Shown here piece by piece: positions 33,845 through 43,083 of a DNA stretch of 64,000 nt (the stretch's first letter is position 1; the number at the start of each line of letters is the position of its first letter). The stretch is taken from NCBI RefSeq assembly GCF_900537075.1, contig NZ_UNRA01000001.1, positions 310,001 through 374,000 of the forward strand. Reading direction: 5' to 3'. The position numbers and the translations under genes are program-made. The notes below the pieces were generated by a model that was not told the origin of the DNA, made no database searches, and saw nothing but the letters and a program-made list of their open reading frames with translations. Origin of the DNA: Tropicibacter sp. Alg240-R139 (GTDB taxonomy: Bacteria; Pseudomonadota; Alphaproteobacteria; Rhodobacterales; Rhodobacteraceae).

Positions 33845-34267
33845 CGCGGAGGGCCTGTAAGCCGGATTCTGTTCTGGGGTTGCCCCCGTCGATGACCATT
33901 CATCTAGGCCACACATTGCTGCGTGGCTCGAGCTGCCAACCCGACCCCTCTCGGCTGAAGCGCGCCTAGCGGCGGTATCGACCAGGGCCGACACAGGCCC
34001 GCGCGGGGGTCCTATTTGGCATTGCTCCAGGTGGGGCTTGCCGTGCCACCCCTGTTGCCAAGGGCGCGGTGGGCTCTTACCCCACCGTTTCATCCTTACC
34101 CTAGTTTTGCCAAAGGCGAACCTTTGACAGACCGGGCGGTTTCATTTCTGTGGCGCTTTCCGTCAGGTTTCCCTGCCCGGGCGTTACCCGGCACCGTTGC
34201 TTCATGGAGTCCGGACTTTCCTCGGGAGGGACACGCCCCACCCGCGGCCATCCGGCCCTCCGCGCAA
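33845..34267 (-). ncRNA. rnpB: RNase P RNA, bacterial type A
   Basis: On the minus strand the 5' part carries GAGGAAAGTCCGGACTCC (conserved region I), and the 3' part carries AGAACAGAATCCGGCTTACAGG (conserved regions V and P4 partner). The ends GCGCGGAGGGCC and GGCCCTCCGCGC pair as helix P1. Length is about 423 bases, normal for alphaproteobacteria. It is the catalytic subunit that trims tRNA 5' leaders. Ends are placed by the P1 helix, accurate to a few bases. Confidence 0.97.
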
Positions 34268-34331
34268 GCGGCTGGGTATGCGGTGATAGGGCGGGCGTCA
34301 AGAGGTGATGGAGGGTCACAAATTGACGGGG

Positions 34332-34418
34332 ACGCTCCCGCACCCGAGCGACCCTGGCTGCGCCAGCGCCGCTAGCGGCTTTGGGCCGGGCGCCTCGCCT
34401 TCGGCTCGGCGCGGTCCC
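34332..34418 (+). repeat. Dispersed GC-rich repeat, member C
   Basis: This segment has GCTCCCGCA near its left end and TTTGGGCCGGGCGCCTCGCC then TCGGCTCGGCGCGG at its right end, the same two-module plan as the repeats at 48864 (plus) and at 2722, 63108 and 34465 (reverse complements). It lies between the rnpB 5' end and the amidase gene, facing member B2. No gene lies in 34268-34603. Confidence 0.55.
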
Positions 34419-34464
34419 GCCTGTGGTTTCGGTTGCGTCCCTTATCGAACCGGGTACGGCACAG

Positions 34465-34547
34465 CGCCCGCCGCCGCGCGAAGCGCGGCGGCTCGGCCCA
34501 ACGGGAGGAGGGCATCTTTGATGCACGAACGACGGGCGGGAGCGCTT
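34465..34547 (-). repeat. Dispersed GC-rich repeat, copy B2
   Basis: Read on the minus strand it contains GCTCCCGCCCGTCG, GCATCAAAGATGCCC and CTCCCGTTGGGCCG in that order, nearly identical to copy B1 at 48864-48945. GCATCAAAGATGC is itself a small hairpin-forming dyad. It is opposed to member C 46 bases away. The right end is 56 bases from the stop of the amidase gene. Confidence 0.8.
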
Positions 34548-34603
34548 CCGCGATCAAACCTCGTGTTTCGCAGGACAGGCGTGTTCGAAAGTAATAGAAG
34601 GGA

Positions 34604-35302
34604 TTAGGTTGAAAGCGTTGCGCGGGATATAGCAGCGACGTCTTCGCGACAAAGTGGACCACGACCCCAGGGCCGATACCTGAGGCGCACGGCGTCCAGG
34701 AGTCTCTCGTCATCCACGTCAGAGGTGAACCCTTCATCACGGGCCAGCCTGCGAAATTCGCCTACAGAGGCCTCTACCAGCATCTCGCCTTGGGCCCGCC
34801 CCCCTGCCAGGTTCTGGCGCTCCAGGCGCTCCCAATCGAACCGTGGGCCGGGATCAAATTTGCGCCCCGGAGCCATGTCGGAATGGCCAATCACCCCCCC
34901 CGACGCGATCCCCCACCGAGACAGGATCTGCGGCAGCAAGCGCTCCAGCGCCGCCATCTGCGGCTCGGCGAAGGGATGATCGCCGCGATTGTCGAGCTCG
35001 ATCCCGACCGAGCGCGAGTTGATGTCACACTGGCCATGCCACTCCCCTGCCCCGGCATGCCAGGCGCGATCTGCTTCGCGCACCATCTGCCACAGGGTGC
35101 CATCCGGTCCGATCAAGTAATGCGCCGAAACCTCGGCAGCAGCGTCGCACAAGCGGTCCAATGCCGCCTCTGCGTTGTTCATCGCGGTGTAGTGGATAAC
35201 CACCAGGGTTGGTGTCAGACCATCCCGGCGCGAGCCAAAGTTCGGCGAAGGGCGCCAAATCGCGCCCTTGGCATCAACCGCCGCCTCAGTTTTGGACGGC
35301 AC
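34604..35302 (-). CDS. N-acetylmuramoyl-L-alanine amidase (AmpD/AmiD type)
   Basis: The product has about 232 residues, an amidase_2 domain. His37 (VVIHYTA), His140 (VIGHSD) and Asp150 (RKFDPGP) are the zinc ligands; AEVSAHYLIGPDG and SVGIELDNRG are typical. It would cleave the lactyl amide of muropeptides in peptidoglycan recycling or turnover. No signal peptide is visible. I place the start at GTG 35302, overlapping the end of the lipoprotein gene; an in-frame ATG at 35335 is possible. It is the last gene of the gatC-gatA-lipoprotein string. Confidence 0.85.
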   Translation of the reverse strand: MPSKTEAAVDAKGAIWRPSPNFGSRRDGLTPTLVVIHYTAMNNAEAALDRLCDAAAEVSAHYLIGPDGTLWQMVREADRAWHAGAGEWHGQCDINSRSVGIELDNRGDHPFAEPQMAALERLLPQILSRWGIASGGVIGHSDMAPGRKFDPGPRFDWERLERQNLAGGRAQGEMLVEASVGEFRRLARDEGFTSDVDDERLLDAVRLRYRPWGRGPLCREDVAAISRATLST

Positions 35303-36122
35303 GGCGGAACGGCGCAGGATCCCAGCTGCAGGCATAACCATCGCCGTCTGGATCCAGACTCTTGCGGTCACGCTCCGGGCCACCCATGGACAGAAACTCG
35401 ATCTGGGCCTGATCGGACGAAGCATAGGCAGCGCAGTTGCGCTGCGACTTGGCCTTCAGGTTGAACCCCGAGCGGCTGTGGATCTGAACCCCACGCGGGT
35501 TGCTGGTGCGCAAAGCGTAGCTGACAATGTTGGGTTGCGCATCCCCATCTCGTTGCGGGATCGCTGTCGGAGTGACCAGCTGATACTGCTCCTTGTTGCG
35601 CGCAATCCGCTGAGCATCGCTTTCGATCGACTGGCGGCTGGAAACCGCCGCAAAATCCTGCTCGTCCGAAATCGACGTGCTGCCAGCAGTTTGCGGGGCT
35701 GGGTTCGACGGGCTGGCCTGTAACGGAGCTTCGCCCGAATTCTGGGCAGCAGCCGTCAGGGCGGCCTGAGTCTCGTTGGCAATGTCCTGTGCGGTCAGCG
35801 TCGAACTGCTGGCAACTGCCGTCGAAGACGGCGTTGTCGGCGCCACAGTCGACGCCACGGCTGTTGAGGTCGTCGCATTGGTAAACAGACCCTGTTCCTG
35901 CGCGGGAATGCCCACTTGCGAGCTCCCGGCGGGCAGGGTTTCCGACGATACGGCCGAGGCCGGGATCAGGGGATCCCCATTCACCGTTTCCCCCGACAGC
36001 GCCGCTTCACGGGCGGCCTGTTCGGGCGATGGACCAAACCCGACACCTGCTGCGGAATCGGGTATCTGCGGGCTACAAGCTGCAAGAACCCCCATAACGG
36101 GGATCAAAAGATATGGGCGCAT
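35286..36122 (-). CDS. Lipoprotein with excalibur-like C-terminus
   Basis: The product has 278 residues. MRPYLLIPVMGVLAACS gives a lipobox (LAAC, Cys16). A long Ser/Thr/Ala-rich low-complexity middle (about 40-170) leads to a C-terminal domain with NCAAYASSDQAQIEFLSMGG and DPDGDGYACSWDP, an excalibur-type calcium-loop motif with two cysteines. It is predicted to be an envelope protein. The amidase gene overlaps its 3' end, suggesting a cell-wall role; this is inference. It starts 43 bases after gatA. Confidence 0.75.
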   Translation of the reverse strand: MRPYLLIPVMGVLAACSPQIPDSAAGVGFGPSPEQAAREAALSGETVNGDPLIPASAVSSETLPAGSSQVGIPAQEQGLFTNATTSTAVASTVAPTTPSSTAVASSSTLTAQDIANETQAALTAAAQNSGEAPLQASPSNPAPQTAGSTSISDEQDFAAVSSRQSIESDAQRIARNKEQYQLVTPTAIPQRDGDAQPNIVSYALRTSNPRGVQIHSRSGFNLKAKSQRNCAAYASSDQAQIEFLSMGGPERDRKSLDPDGDGYACSWDPAPFRRAVQN

Positions 36123-36165
36123 GGCTGCTATCCTGCCGTTTTTTGCTCTTACTTGGGCAGCAGCC

Positions 36166-37653
36166 TTACCACCATTTCGACGGTTTGGCTACAAAGCCCG
36201 CCGAAGCTTCGAGGGCATAGGCGGTATTGAGCAGATCACCCTCTTCCCACGGTCGTCCGATCAGCTGCAGCCCCAGGGGCAGACCCTGCTTATCCACACC
36301 AGCAGGCACAGCGATACCGGGCAAACCAGCCAGGTTCACGGTGACCGTAAAGACGTCGTTCAGGTACATCTGCACCGGATCGGCATCCGTCATTTCGCCC
36401 AGTCCAAAGGCCGCCGACGGCGTCGCAGGCGTCAGGATTGCGTCGATGCCCGCAGCAAACACATCCTCAAAGTCTTTCTTGATCAGGGTGCGAACCCGGC
36501 GCGCGCGGTTGTAATAGGCGTCATAAAAGCCCGCCGACAGCACATAAGTGCCAATCATGACACGGCGCTGCACCTCAGGGCCGAACCCTTCGGCGCGGGT
36601 CTTTTCATACATCTCGGTGATACCGTCGCCCGCCTCCAGCGTCGCGCGGTGGCCATAGCGTACACCATCATAGCGCGCCAGGTTCGACGACGCCTCGGCC
36701 GGAGCAATCACATAGTATGCAGGCAACGCGTATTTCGTGTGCGGCAGCGAGATATCGACGATCTCGGCCCCTGCTGCTTTCAGCATTTCTGCGCCTTCAG
36801 ACCACAGCTTTTCGATCTCACCCGGCATCCCGTCCATGCGGTATTCTTTTGGGATACCGATTTTCTTGCCCTTGATGTCGCCGGTCAGCATCGCCTCGAA
36901 GTTCGGCACCGCCAGATCGGCGCTGGTGCTGTCCTTGAGGTCATGGCTGCACATCGCCTCAAGCATGATGGCAGCATCACGCACGTTTTTGGTCATCGGA
37001 CCGGCCTGATCCAACGAACTGGCAAAGGCCACCACACCCCACCGCGAGCAGCGGCCATAGGTGGGCTTGATGCCGGTGATGCCGGTGAATGCCGCAGGCT
37101 GACGAATTGAACCGCCGGTGTCGGTGCCGGTTGCCGCCAGACACAGGTCAGCTGCCACAGCCGAGGCCGAGCCACCGGACGACCCGCCCGGTGTCAGCGC
37201 CGCCTCGTCATCGCCACGACGCCAGGGATTGACGACATCGCCATAAACGCTGGTTTCGTTTGACGAACCCATCGCGAATTCGTCCATGTTCAGTTTGCCC
37301 AACATGACAGCGCCTGCGTCGACCAGATTCTGGCTGACAGTGGATTCGTATTCGGGTTTGAACCCTTTCAGGATGCGACTAGCAGCCTGGCTGTCGACAC
37401 CCTTGGTGCAGAACAGATCCTTGATACCGATCGGCAGACCGCACATCGCGGGCGCGTCACCTTCAGCAATACGGGCATCCGCCGCCTTGGCACGCTCCAA
37501 AGCGATCTCTGGTGTCTTGTGCACAAAGGCGTTCAGCGCGTCAGCGGCATCAATGGCGCTCAAGCAGCTTTCGGTCAGCTCGACGCTGGTGGTTTCACCC
37601 TTGCGCAGCAGGTCGCGGGCCTCGGCCAGGCCCAGTTTGTTCAGGTCACTCAT
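36166..37653 (-). CDS. gatA: Asp-tRNA(Asn)/Glu-tRNA(Gln) amidotransferase subunit A
   Basis: The product has 495 residues. The amidase signature [32 protein letters not shown] (shown here only by its parts GGSSGGSA and [10 protein letters not shown]) holds the Ser-cisSer-Lys triad. GatA hydrolyses glutamine and feeds ammonia to GatB for transamidation of mischarged tRNA. It is three bases downstream of gatC, the usual pairing. gatB is not in the window. Confidence 0.97.
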   Translation of the reverse strand: MSDLNKLGLAEARDLLRKGETTSVELTESCLSAIDAADALNAFVHKTPEIALERAKAADARIAEGDAPAMCGLPIGIKDLFCTKGVDSQAASRILKGFKPEYESTVSQNLVDAGAVMLGKLNMDEFAMGSSNETSVYGDVVNPWRRGDDEAALTPGGSSGGSASAVAADLCLAATGTDTGGSIRQPAAFTGITGIKPTYGRCSRWGVVAFASSLDQAGPMTKNVRDAAIMLEAMCSHDLKDSTSADLAVPNFEAMLTGDIKGKKIGIPKEYRMDGMPGEIEKLWSEGAEMLKAAGAEIVDISLPHTKYALPAYYVIAPAEASSNLARYDGVRYGHRATLEAGDGITEMYEKTRAEGFGPEVQRRVMIGTYVLSAGFYDAYYNRARRVRTLIKKDFEDVFAAGIDAILTPATPSAAFGLGEMTDADPVQMYLNDVFTVTVNLAGLPGIAVPAGVDKQGLPLGLQLIGRPWEEGDLLNTAYALEASAGFVAKPSKWW

Positions 37654-37656
37654 GTC

Positions 37657-37944
37657 TTACTCCACCACTTTCGGCACGGCGAAAAAACCCTCGCGGGCGT
37701 CCGGCGCATTGGCCAGCACCTTCTCCTGCTGGCTGCCATCATTCACCACGTCTTCACGGCGCTTCAGGCGTTGCGGCGTGACCGAGGTCATCGGTTCGAC
37801 CCCCTCGACATCCACTTCGTTCAGCTGCTCGATGAATCCAAGGATCGTGTTGAATTCCGAGGCCAGCGCCGGCAGCGCGTCATCCTCGACCTTGATCCGG
37901 GCCAGTTTGGCCACCTTGGCGGCGGTGCTTTGGTCAATCGACAT
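37657..37944 (-). CDS. gatC: Asp-tRNA(Asn)/Glu-tRNA(Gln) amidotransferase subunit C
   Basis: The product has 95 residues, starting MSIDQSTAAKVAKLARIKVE, with LNEVDVEGVEPMTSVTP and the C-terminal FFAVPKVVE that define GatC. It is the small scaffold that stabilises GatA and GatB. The open frame beyond 37944 is upstream sequence. It begins the minus-strand string gatC-gatA-lipoprotein-amidase. Confidence 0.96.
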   Translation of the reverse strand: MSIDQSTAAKVAKLARIKVEDDALPALASEFNTILGFIEQLNEVDVEGVEPMTSVTPQRLKRREDVVNDGSQQEKVLANAPDAREGFFAVPKVVE

Positions 37945-38081
37945 GGGAACCCTCAATATCGCGTCAGACAGGCATTTACCGCCCTCGCCCAAAGGCCGCA
38001 AGGTCACATGTACACAAGAGACGGCGGTTACCGCTCTCTTAGGGGCTTGAGATCAGCGACCCAACCAAGCAACACACGTCG

Positions 38082-39653
38082 TCAACCAGCCGTATCAGGG
38101 TTCTGGGCTTTGACAAGCGCGGCCCGGATGGCCGAGCGAACCTGCGCCCGCGTGGGTTCATCAAGGGATGCCAAATCCACTGTCAGCGTGCTGCCTTCCT
38201 CCCCCTGTCGGAGAGCGGCCTGCGCGACGTCAGAAACCTGAATTTCCTTTACGTGGTATGGGGTGATTTCGCGTGCGATTCCTTTGAAATGAACGGCTTC
38301 GGACGGCTCTGCCTCGATGATGTCACGCACATGTGCGTAAGTCTCGTAACTCATCACGATCCCGCCGGGTTCCGCAATACTTTCAAGCCGCGCCGCCAAA
38401 TTCGCTTCGGCACCGATGATCGTATAGTCCATGCGCTCGTCGGACCCAAAGTTCCCCACGTTGCAATACCCTGTGTTCATCCCCATTCGGGCTTTGAACG
38501 GATGCTCCAGCCCCTTTTGACTCCAAACTTCGGCCAACTCGGCCAACCGCCGCTGCATATCCAAAGCCATGCGCACGCAGGCGCGTGCATCTTCGGCCGT
38601 GCCTTTCGTTTCCGGGTCACCAAAAAAAGCAACTATTGCGTCACCGATGAATTTGTCGATTGTCGCACCGTGGGCTTCGGCGATGCGGGACATTTCCGTA
38701 AAATACTCGTTCAACAGTGCTGTCAACTCTTCGGGCTGCATGCGTTCGGTTGTCGCGGTGAAGTCTTTGATGTCAGAAAAGAAGACGGTCAGCTTCTTCC
38801 GTTCGGTAGAGATCAGAACGTCCTTTTCGCCGGAAAATATCGACCTGTAGACCTGCGGAGACAGGTATTTGGAAATCTTCAACGATATGCCCGCCAAAAA
38901 CTCATTGTTTGCGGTCAGTTCATCATTCATCCGGCTGAAACTGCCCGCGAGCTTGTATTGCAGAATAGCAAAGAAAAAGCCCGCAGTTCCGGCCGCCGCG
39001 AAATAAAGAAGCAGCCACTTGAACGACCACAGATTCAAAGCAACAGGCTGGCGGACGGTAACGGTCTGCAAGGCGCGAATATCGCCAACCTTCCAATCCT
39101 TTTTGGGGCTTTCCGCATGAGAGTTGTGGCAGCTGACACAGCCTCCGGCCATAACCACAGGCGTCGCCAGGGTTATCTCTCGATTCCAAATACTTCCCGT
39201 CGAATTGACAGCGAAATCCTGCCCCTGTGGATCAGTGCGAAATCTGGTCAACGCATCGCGTTCAAATGCATCAAGCTTGTGTGGTGGCCGATTGGCGAAC
39301 GCATAATCAGAGACAAAGCGATACTCAACGTCGCCTTCTGCTGTTCCGATCTTCTCCCCCAGTTCAAGCGACAGCGTCGCCGGGATCGGAATCGCGCCAC
39401 TGACATCAAGATAATTGTGCAGCGCCTGCGTCTCAGCATCCGAGTTCACCACGCGCGACACAACGTTTGTGGCATAATACGTTCGCACCGACGAGATGAT
39501 ACCGTTCAGGCTGCTCGCTTGCCGACGGAGCGTTTCATCGGTGAGGTTGCGCAGGTCCAGCCAAATCGCTGTAGGCAGACCAACGAGGGCAATCAAAACA
39601 ACGATGATCAGCCAATAGGGCCGCGCCAAAAGAAATCGCCCGAAATGGTCCAT
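38082..39653 (-). CDS. Class IIIb adenylyl cyclase with periplasmic haem-binding (DUF3365) sensor
   Basis: The product has 523 residues from MDHFGRFLLARPYW at 39653. Order: TM (about 14-33), a periplasmic DUF3365/Tll0287-like domain (about 40-205) containing one CxxCH (Cys172-His176), TM (about 210-231), a helical linker, and a class III cyclase domain (about 285-460). Asp294 and Asp338 bind metal, Lys334 and Thr411 select the base, and Asn418 with Arg422 act in catalysis. Lys/Thr is the adenylyl cyclase signature of class IIIb, whose characterised members respond to bicarbonate. A single c-type haem as redox or gas sensor is inference. Confidence 0.85.
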   Translation of the reverse strand: MDHFGRFLLARPYWLIIVVLIALVGLPTAIWLDLRNLTDETLRRQASSLNGIISSVRTYYATNVVSRVVNSDAETQALHNYLDVSGAIPIPATLSLELGEKIGTAEGDVEYRFVSDYAFANRPPHKLDAFERDALTRFRTDPQGQDFAVNSTGSIWNREITLATPVVMAGGCVSCHNSHAESPKKDWKVGDIRALQTVTVRQPVALNLWSFKWLLLYFAAAGTAGFFFAILQYKLAGSFSRMNDELTANNEFLAGISLKISKYLSPQVYRSIFSGEKDVLISTERKKLTVFFSDIKDFTATTERMQPEELTALLNEYFTEMSRIAEAHGATIDKFIGDAIVAFFGDPETKGTAEDARACVRMALDMQRRLAELAEVWSQKGLEHPFKARMGMNTGYCNVGNFGSDERMDYTIIGAEANLAARLESIAEPGGIVMSYETYAHVRDIIEAEPSEAVHFKGIAREITPYHVKEIQVSDVAQAALRQGEEGSTLTVDLASLDEPTRAQVRSAIRAALVKAQNPDTAG

Positions 39654-39905
39654 CAAATGCCCCCGCAATACATCCCTGTTGGGGACAGTAATACGGCATC
39701 TTCGTGCGTTCCGCACTCATCAAACAATCAAGGCAACACTGACAGCGTTTCCTATTGCCAGTGCTAGGCGAACCCAGACCATTTCCAAGCGTTGTGAAAG
39801 ACAGAAATCCTCATGGCAACGAAAGGCCAGAACAAACCGCTCCCCGTCGGAGCGTTTCAGTATTCCATTGGGCACGCGCCGCCAAGGCGCGGCCTTTAAA
39901 CGAGA

Positions 39906-40430
39906 TTACAACACCATCGCAGCAGCCGCGCCAACCACCATGGTACAGCCCAGCGCCAGACCGGCCTGCGCCATACGGCGGCGCACCTTGTATGTGCGGG
40001 CTTGCCGGGCCAGGTCCTGATGAAGGGCCGCAATCTCGACCTCATCCATGGGCTCAGCGGACTGGTAGTAGTCCAGGAATGCAACCACATCAAAGCCCCC
40101 CCAATCACGCCCTTTCAGGTTTTCGACCTTGCCCATGTTATCGGCCAACCGGCTGACACAGGCGTTGCGGGCGTTTTCATCGCGGGCCGGAAACCGGCCT
40201 GCGGGTGCACCACTGTGATAGACGTTGAGGCCAAAGCCCGAATCCAGAAACATCTGCTTGATGTCTTCGTCCGCGCCGGCCAGAGCCTCGGCCAGAGCGG
40301 GATCACGGAACAGGGCCACCTGTTCGCTGAACATATGCCCACAGCCAATATCGTTCAAAGCGCCTTGAAATTCCTGCCGCACATCATCGGGCATGATGGA
40401 AAACATATCGAAATCATAGGAATAGGACAC
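39906..40430 (-). CDS. Hypothetical protein with C-terminal membrane helix
   Basis: The product has 174 residues. A soluble N-terminal part (SYSYDFDMFSIMPDDVRQEF...DKQMF-like, with NDIGCGHMF) is followed by basic RTYKVRRRMAQAG and a hydrophobic helix at about 153-172, suggesting tail anchoring with the soluble part in the cytosol. I do not recognise a family. It stands between the haem cyclase and the Rieske oxygenase on the same strand, with over 100 empty bases on each side. Codon use is normal. Confidence 0.55.
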   Translation of the reverse strand: MSYSYDFDMFSIMPDDVRQEFQGALNDIGCGHMFSEQVALFRDPALAEALAGADEDIKQMFLDSGFGLNVYHSGAPAGRFPARDENARNACVSRLADNMGKVENLKGRDWGGFDVVAFLDYYQSAEPMDEVEIAALHQDLARQARTYKVRRRMAQAGLALGCTMVVGAAAAMVL

Positions 40431-40533
40431 GGGAACACGCCTCTGTCAGGTTTGAATGCAACCATGGATAGAGAGGTTTTGTGTTTGAAATTGGGCAATA
40501 TTTCTTGATTTTCGTGAAATTGACAGGGGTCGA

Positions 40534-41682
40534 TCAGCCCGCCATCAGCTCCTCGACCGTAAGGTTAAACCTGTTCAACGCCCCCTCAAACCGCCCAAAC
40601 AAATGGCTCGGGTTTCCGCCAGAGGCAAAGCCGGACTGAATCTCTTCGCCCAGGTCGAAATCTTCGATCAGAGTCGCCATCGTGATCTTCTGATTGCGCA
40701 CCCAATGGGCCTGCATCTCGTCGCCGTCAAGCCTGCTCGCCGGGGCCAATGTGGCAATGCGCAGCGTGGTGTGATCCTGCGCGCGGGGCTGGGCGTTGAT
40801 CCAGACAACATGATCCTGCTGCACCAAAAACTGCGTCGTAGGAATCACGGTATAGACGACATTGGAGTCTCTGCGGATCTGCCATTCGGCCTCAGGCGTG
40901 TTCGCAAGATCCGGCATGGTTGTGCGTGGCAGGACCGTACGGATGTGTGGACCAAAGCAGCAATAGGTCGACAGGTTGTCGGGGAAAAAGGGCGCGATGG
41001 TTTTCGCGTGCGCCACCCGGAAATGATAGGCCTCGATCCCACCTTCGACCAGAACCTTCCAGTTCGCCTTGACTTCAATCGTGGTCTCGACCGCGATCTT
41101 GTGGTTCGCCAAGTCCAGCCAGCCAAGATCATCAGAAACCGGCCCCAACCAATCGTCTATATTCAGCGGCCCGCTTATTTCGGGATTGGCGATGATCCAG
41201 ATGAACCCATGCGCCTCTGCCACAGGCAGACGTCGCAGCCCACGTTCCGCACGCGGCAAATCCGGGAACCCCTGCTGCTCTTGGGGCACAGCGCGCAGAT
41301 CTCCCTGATTGGTCCAGCTCCAACCGTGGTAGGGGCAGGTAAACACCCGTTTGCACCCCGTCGCGTCCCGTTCCAACTTGGCCCCGCGATGCCGACAGAC
41401 GTTTAGAAACGCACGCACCTTTCCCGCGCCATCACGTACCAAAAGCACCGGCAATCCCATAACCAAACGCGTCACAAAGCTCTCGGGCCCGGCCAACTCG
41501 CCCGAATGCGCCGCCACAACCGGTTGGCGCCGGAACAGCGCCGCCTCTTCGCGCGCAAATCGATCCGGGCTGGAATACCGCGAGATGGGCGAATGGCTGA
41601 TCGTTTCATCCAGATAGGCCGACTTTTGCTCGGCCAGACCGATGATTTCGCGAATTAACCTGATCTCTTCGCTGCGATCCAT
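40534..41682 (-). CDS. Rieske aromatic-ring-hydroxylating oxygenase, alpha subunit
   Basis: The product has 382 residues. The Rieske cluster is bound by Cys96, His98, Cys116 and His119 (CRHRG, CPYHG); mononuclear iron is bound by His220 and His225 (EAYHFRVAH) and an Asp near 341 (EDFDLGEEIQ). It is a single-component alpha subunit; no beta subunit, ferredoxin or reductase is nearby, so electron partners must be elsewhere. The substrate is unknown; carnitine-, choline- and aromatic-type oxygenases share this fold. It is divergent from a TetR with two operator palindromes, so it is likely substrate-induced. Confidence 0.88.
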   Translation of the reverse strand: MDRSEEIRLIREIIGLAEQKSAYLDETISHSPISRYSSPDRFAREEAALFRRQPVVAAHSGELAGPESFVTRLVMGLPVLLVRDGAGKVRAFLNVCRHRGAKLERDATGCKRVFTCPYHGWSWTNQGDLRAVPQEQQGFPDLPRAERGLRRLPVAEAHGFIWIIANPEISGPLNIDDWLGPVSDDLGWLDLANHKIAVETTIEVKANWKVLVEGGIEAYHFRVAHAKTIAPFFPDNLSTYCCFGPHIRTVLPRTTMPDLANTPEAEWQIRRDSNVVYTVIPTTQFLVQQDHVVWINAQPRAQDHTTLRIATLAPASRLDGDEMQAHWVRNQKITMATLIEDFDLGEEIQSGFASGGNPSHLFGRFEGALNRFNLTVEELMAG

Positions 41683-41711
41683 GGTGGCTCCCTCCCCCGC
41701 TGCACAGATAC

Positions 41712-41746
41712 CTTACCAATCGGTAAGTAACTTACCAACTGGTAAG
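41712..41746. promoter_or_regulatory. Twin TetR operator palindromes
   Basis: CTTACCAATCGGTAAG (41712-41727) and CTTACCAACTGGTAAG (41731-41746) are two dyads with identical arms CTTACC/GGTAAG, centres 19 bases apart. They lie between the Rieske start (41682) and the TetR start (41789), so one repressor could silence both promoters. Confidence 0.85.
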
Positions 41747-41788
41747 GCGTCAAGAAGTTGGTGTATGTTGAACGGCAAAGGAGCCCCG

Positions 41789-42376
41789 ATGATCACCAAG
41801 CCCGACCCCGCCGACAGATACCTGAACCTTGCCACCAAACGCTTTTCCGAGCTTGGGTTTCATGGGGTATCGCTGGCATTGGTGGCAAAAGACGCAGGTG
41901 TCACCAAACAGGCCGTTCTGCATTATTTTCGCTCCAAAGAACGGCTCTACGGCGAGGTGCTCAACCGGTTGGCGGGCCGGTTGCTCGCAGAGATCGACGC
42001 GATCAAGGCCCCCACCCCATCGGCCCGCCTGATCGCCTACTTTGAAGCCTACGCCGCCACTGCGATCTCGACCCCCCAAGACGCACGCCTTGTCGTCCGC
42101 GCCCTGCTGGACAGCGACGCACAAGCACGCAGCTGGCCAATCAGACCCTATCTCGACCGCCTCATGGATCTGGCCATGCAAACCCCGCGCTGGCAGAATG
42201 CCAGCCGCGTCGAAGCGCTGGCTGGGCTCTACCAATTGATCGGAGCAATCCAGTATTTTGCGATCTCGGCCCCGACCCTGTCGGGCATGTACGGCAATGC
42301 CATCTTTGACGATTTGGAGAGTGCCCTATCCGCCGATCTCAGACAGATCATTCAGGACTTTGCGCAGGCGCATTAA
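41789..42376 (+). CDS. TetR/AcrR-family repressor of the Rieske gene
   Basis: The product has 195 residues from MITKPDPADRYLNLATKRF; AAAGGAG (41777-41783) is five bases upstream, so 41789 is preferred over ATG 41765. The HTH is FHGVSLALVAKDAGVTKQAVLHYFRSKERL. The C-terminal ligand domain is TetR_C type. It should bind the paired dyads in the divergent spacer and respond to a small molecule, probably the oxygenase substrate. Its 3' end overlaps the convergent ceramidase-like gene by 29 bases. Confidence 0.9.
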   Translation: MITKPDPADRYLNLATKRFSELGFHGVSLALVAKDAGVTKQAVLHYFRSKERLYGEVLNRLAGRLLAEIDAIKAPTPSARLIAYFEAYAATAISTPQDARLVVRALLDSDAQARSWPIRPYLDRLMDLAMQTPRWQNASRVEALAGLYQLIGAIQYFAISAPTLSGMYGNAIFDDLESALSADLRQIIQDFAQAH

Positions 42377-43013
42377 AGCCTAGCACATGCCGCCGCAAAA
42401 CCTCGATCATCCAGCCCAGCATGATCCCATTGAGGATATGCCACATGAAATGCGTCCCCATCGGCCAGGCCCCACAAATCGGCTCGTCCAGCGCACGAAA
42501 CATGATCGACGCAACAAGGATCGTGGCCCCGATGGCCAACCCACGCGCTGTTTCAGGCATACCCCGACGCAGGGCAAGGGCGTAGATGTAGATCAGCAGC
42601 GGCACCGGCGCATAAGCCGCTGACCCACCCAGCCCCGGCACCATCTGGAACAAGGGCACGGTCGCGGCCGCATAGGGAAAGAACAGCACCGTCACCCCAA
42701 CCGCAGGCCACACCCGCAGGCCCCAGACATGGCGGTTCACCGCATAGATGTAGACCAGAATATACAGCAAAATCGGTGCCACATCCGCCATTGCCGCCCA
42801 GACCTGCGCGTGGGTGTGGAACAGATAACTCCCCACCCCAATGACCGCCAAAATGGCAACCAACAGCCGCGCAATCGCGATCCCTTGCGTTCGCCTCCAC
42901 ATGATCAAAGCGGCCACAACAAAGGCCGCATTGGTCACCGCATTCACCGGCTCTGCCCAGTACTCTGGCCCCAGCCGCTCGCAGTACCCATCGATTTTCT
43001 GCAACCAATCCAT
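42348..43013 (-). CDS. Alkaline-ceramidase-like membrane hydrolase (CREST superfamily)
   Basis: The product has 221 residues and about seven TM helices. Ser62, His66 (GSYLFH), Asp77, His188 and His192 (GTHFMWHILNG) occupy the zinc-hydrolase positions of the CREST/ceramidase family, with the family GLGP...WAEPVNAVTNAAFV start. Bacterial members probably cleave N-acyl lipids, such as ceramides or N-acyl amino acids. Substrate is unproven. It is convergent with the TetR gene and divergent from the MBL gene. Confidence 0.85.
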   Translation of the reverse strand: MDWLQKIDGYCERLGPEYWAEPVNAVTNAAFVVAALIMWRRTQGIAIARLLVAILAVIGVGSYLFHTHAQVWAAMADVAPILLYILVYIYAVNRHVWGLRVWPAVGVTVLFFPYAAATVPLFQMVPGLGGSAAYAPVPLLIYIYALALRRGMPETARGLAIGATILVASIMFRALDEPICGAWPMGTHFMWHILNGIMLGWMIEVLRRHVLGFNAPAQSPE

Positions 43014-43083
43014 AGATTTCTATGTAACCGGTGTTAGGCTCACGCCAAGAGAAATCGGGCCAACTGCAATCGGAGATTCAACT

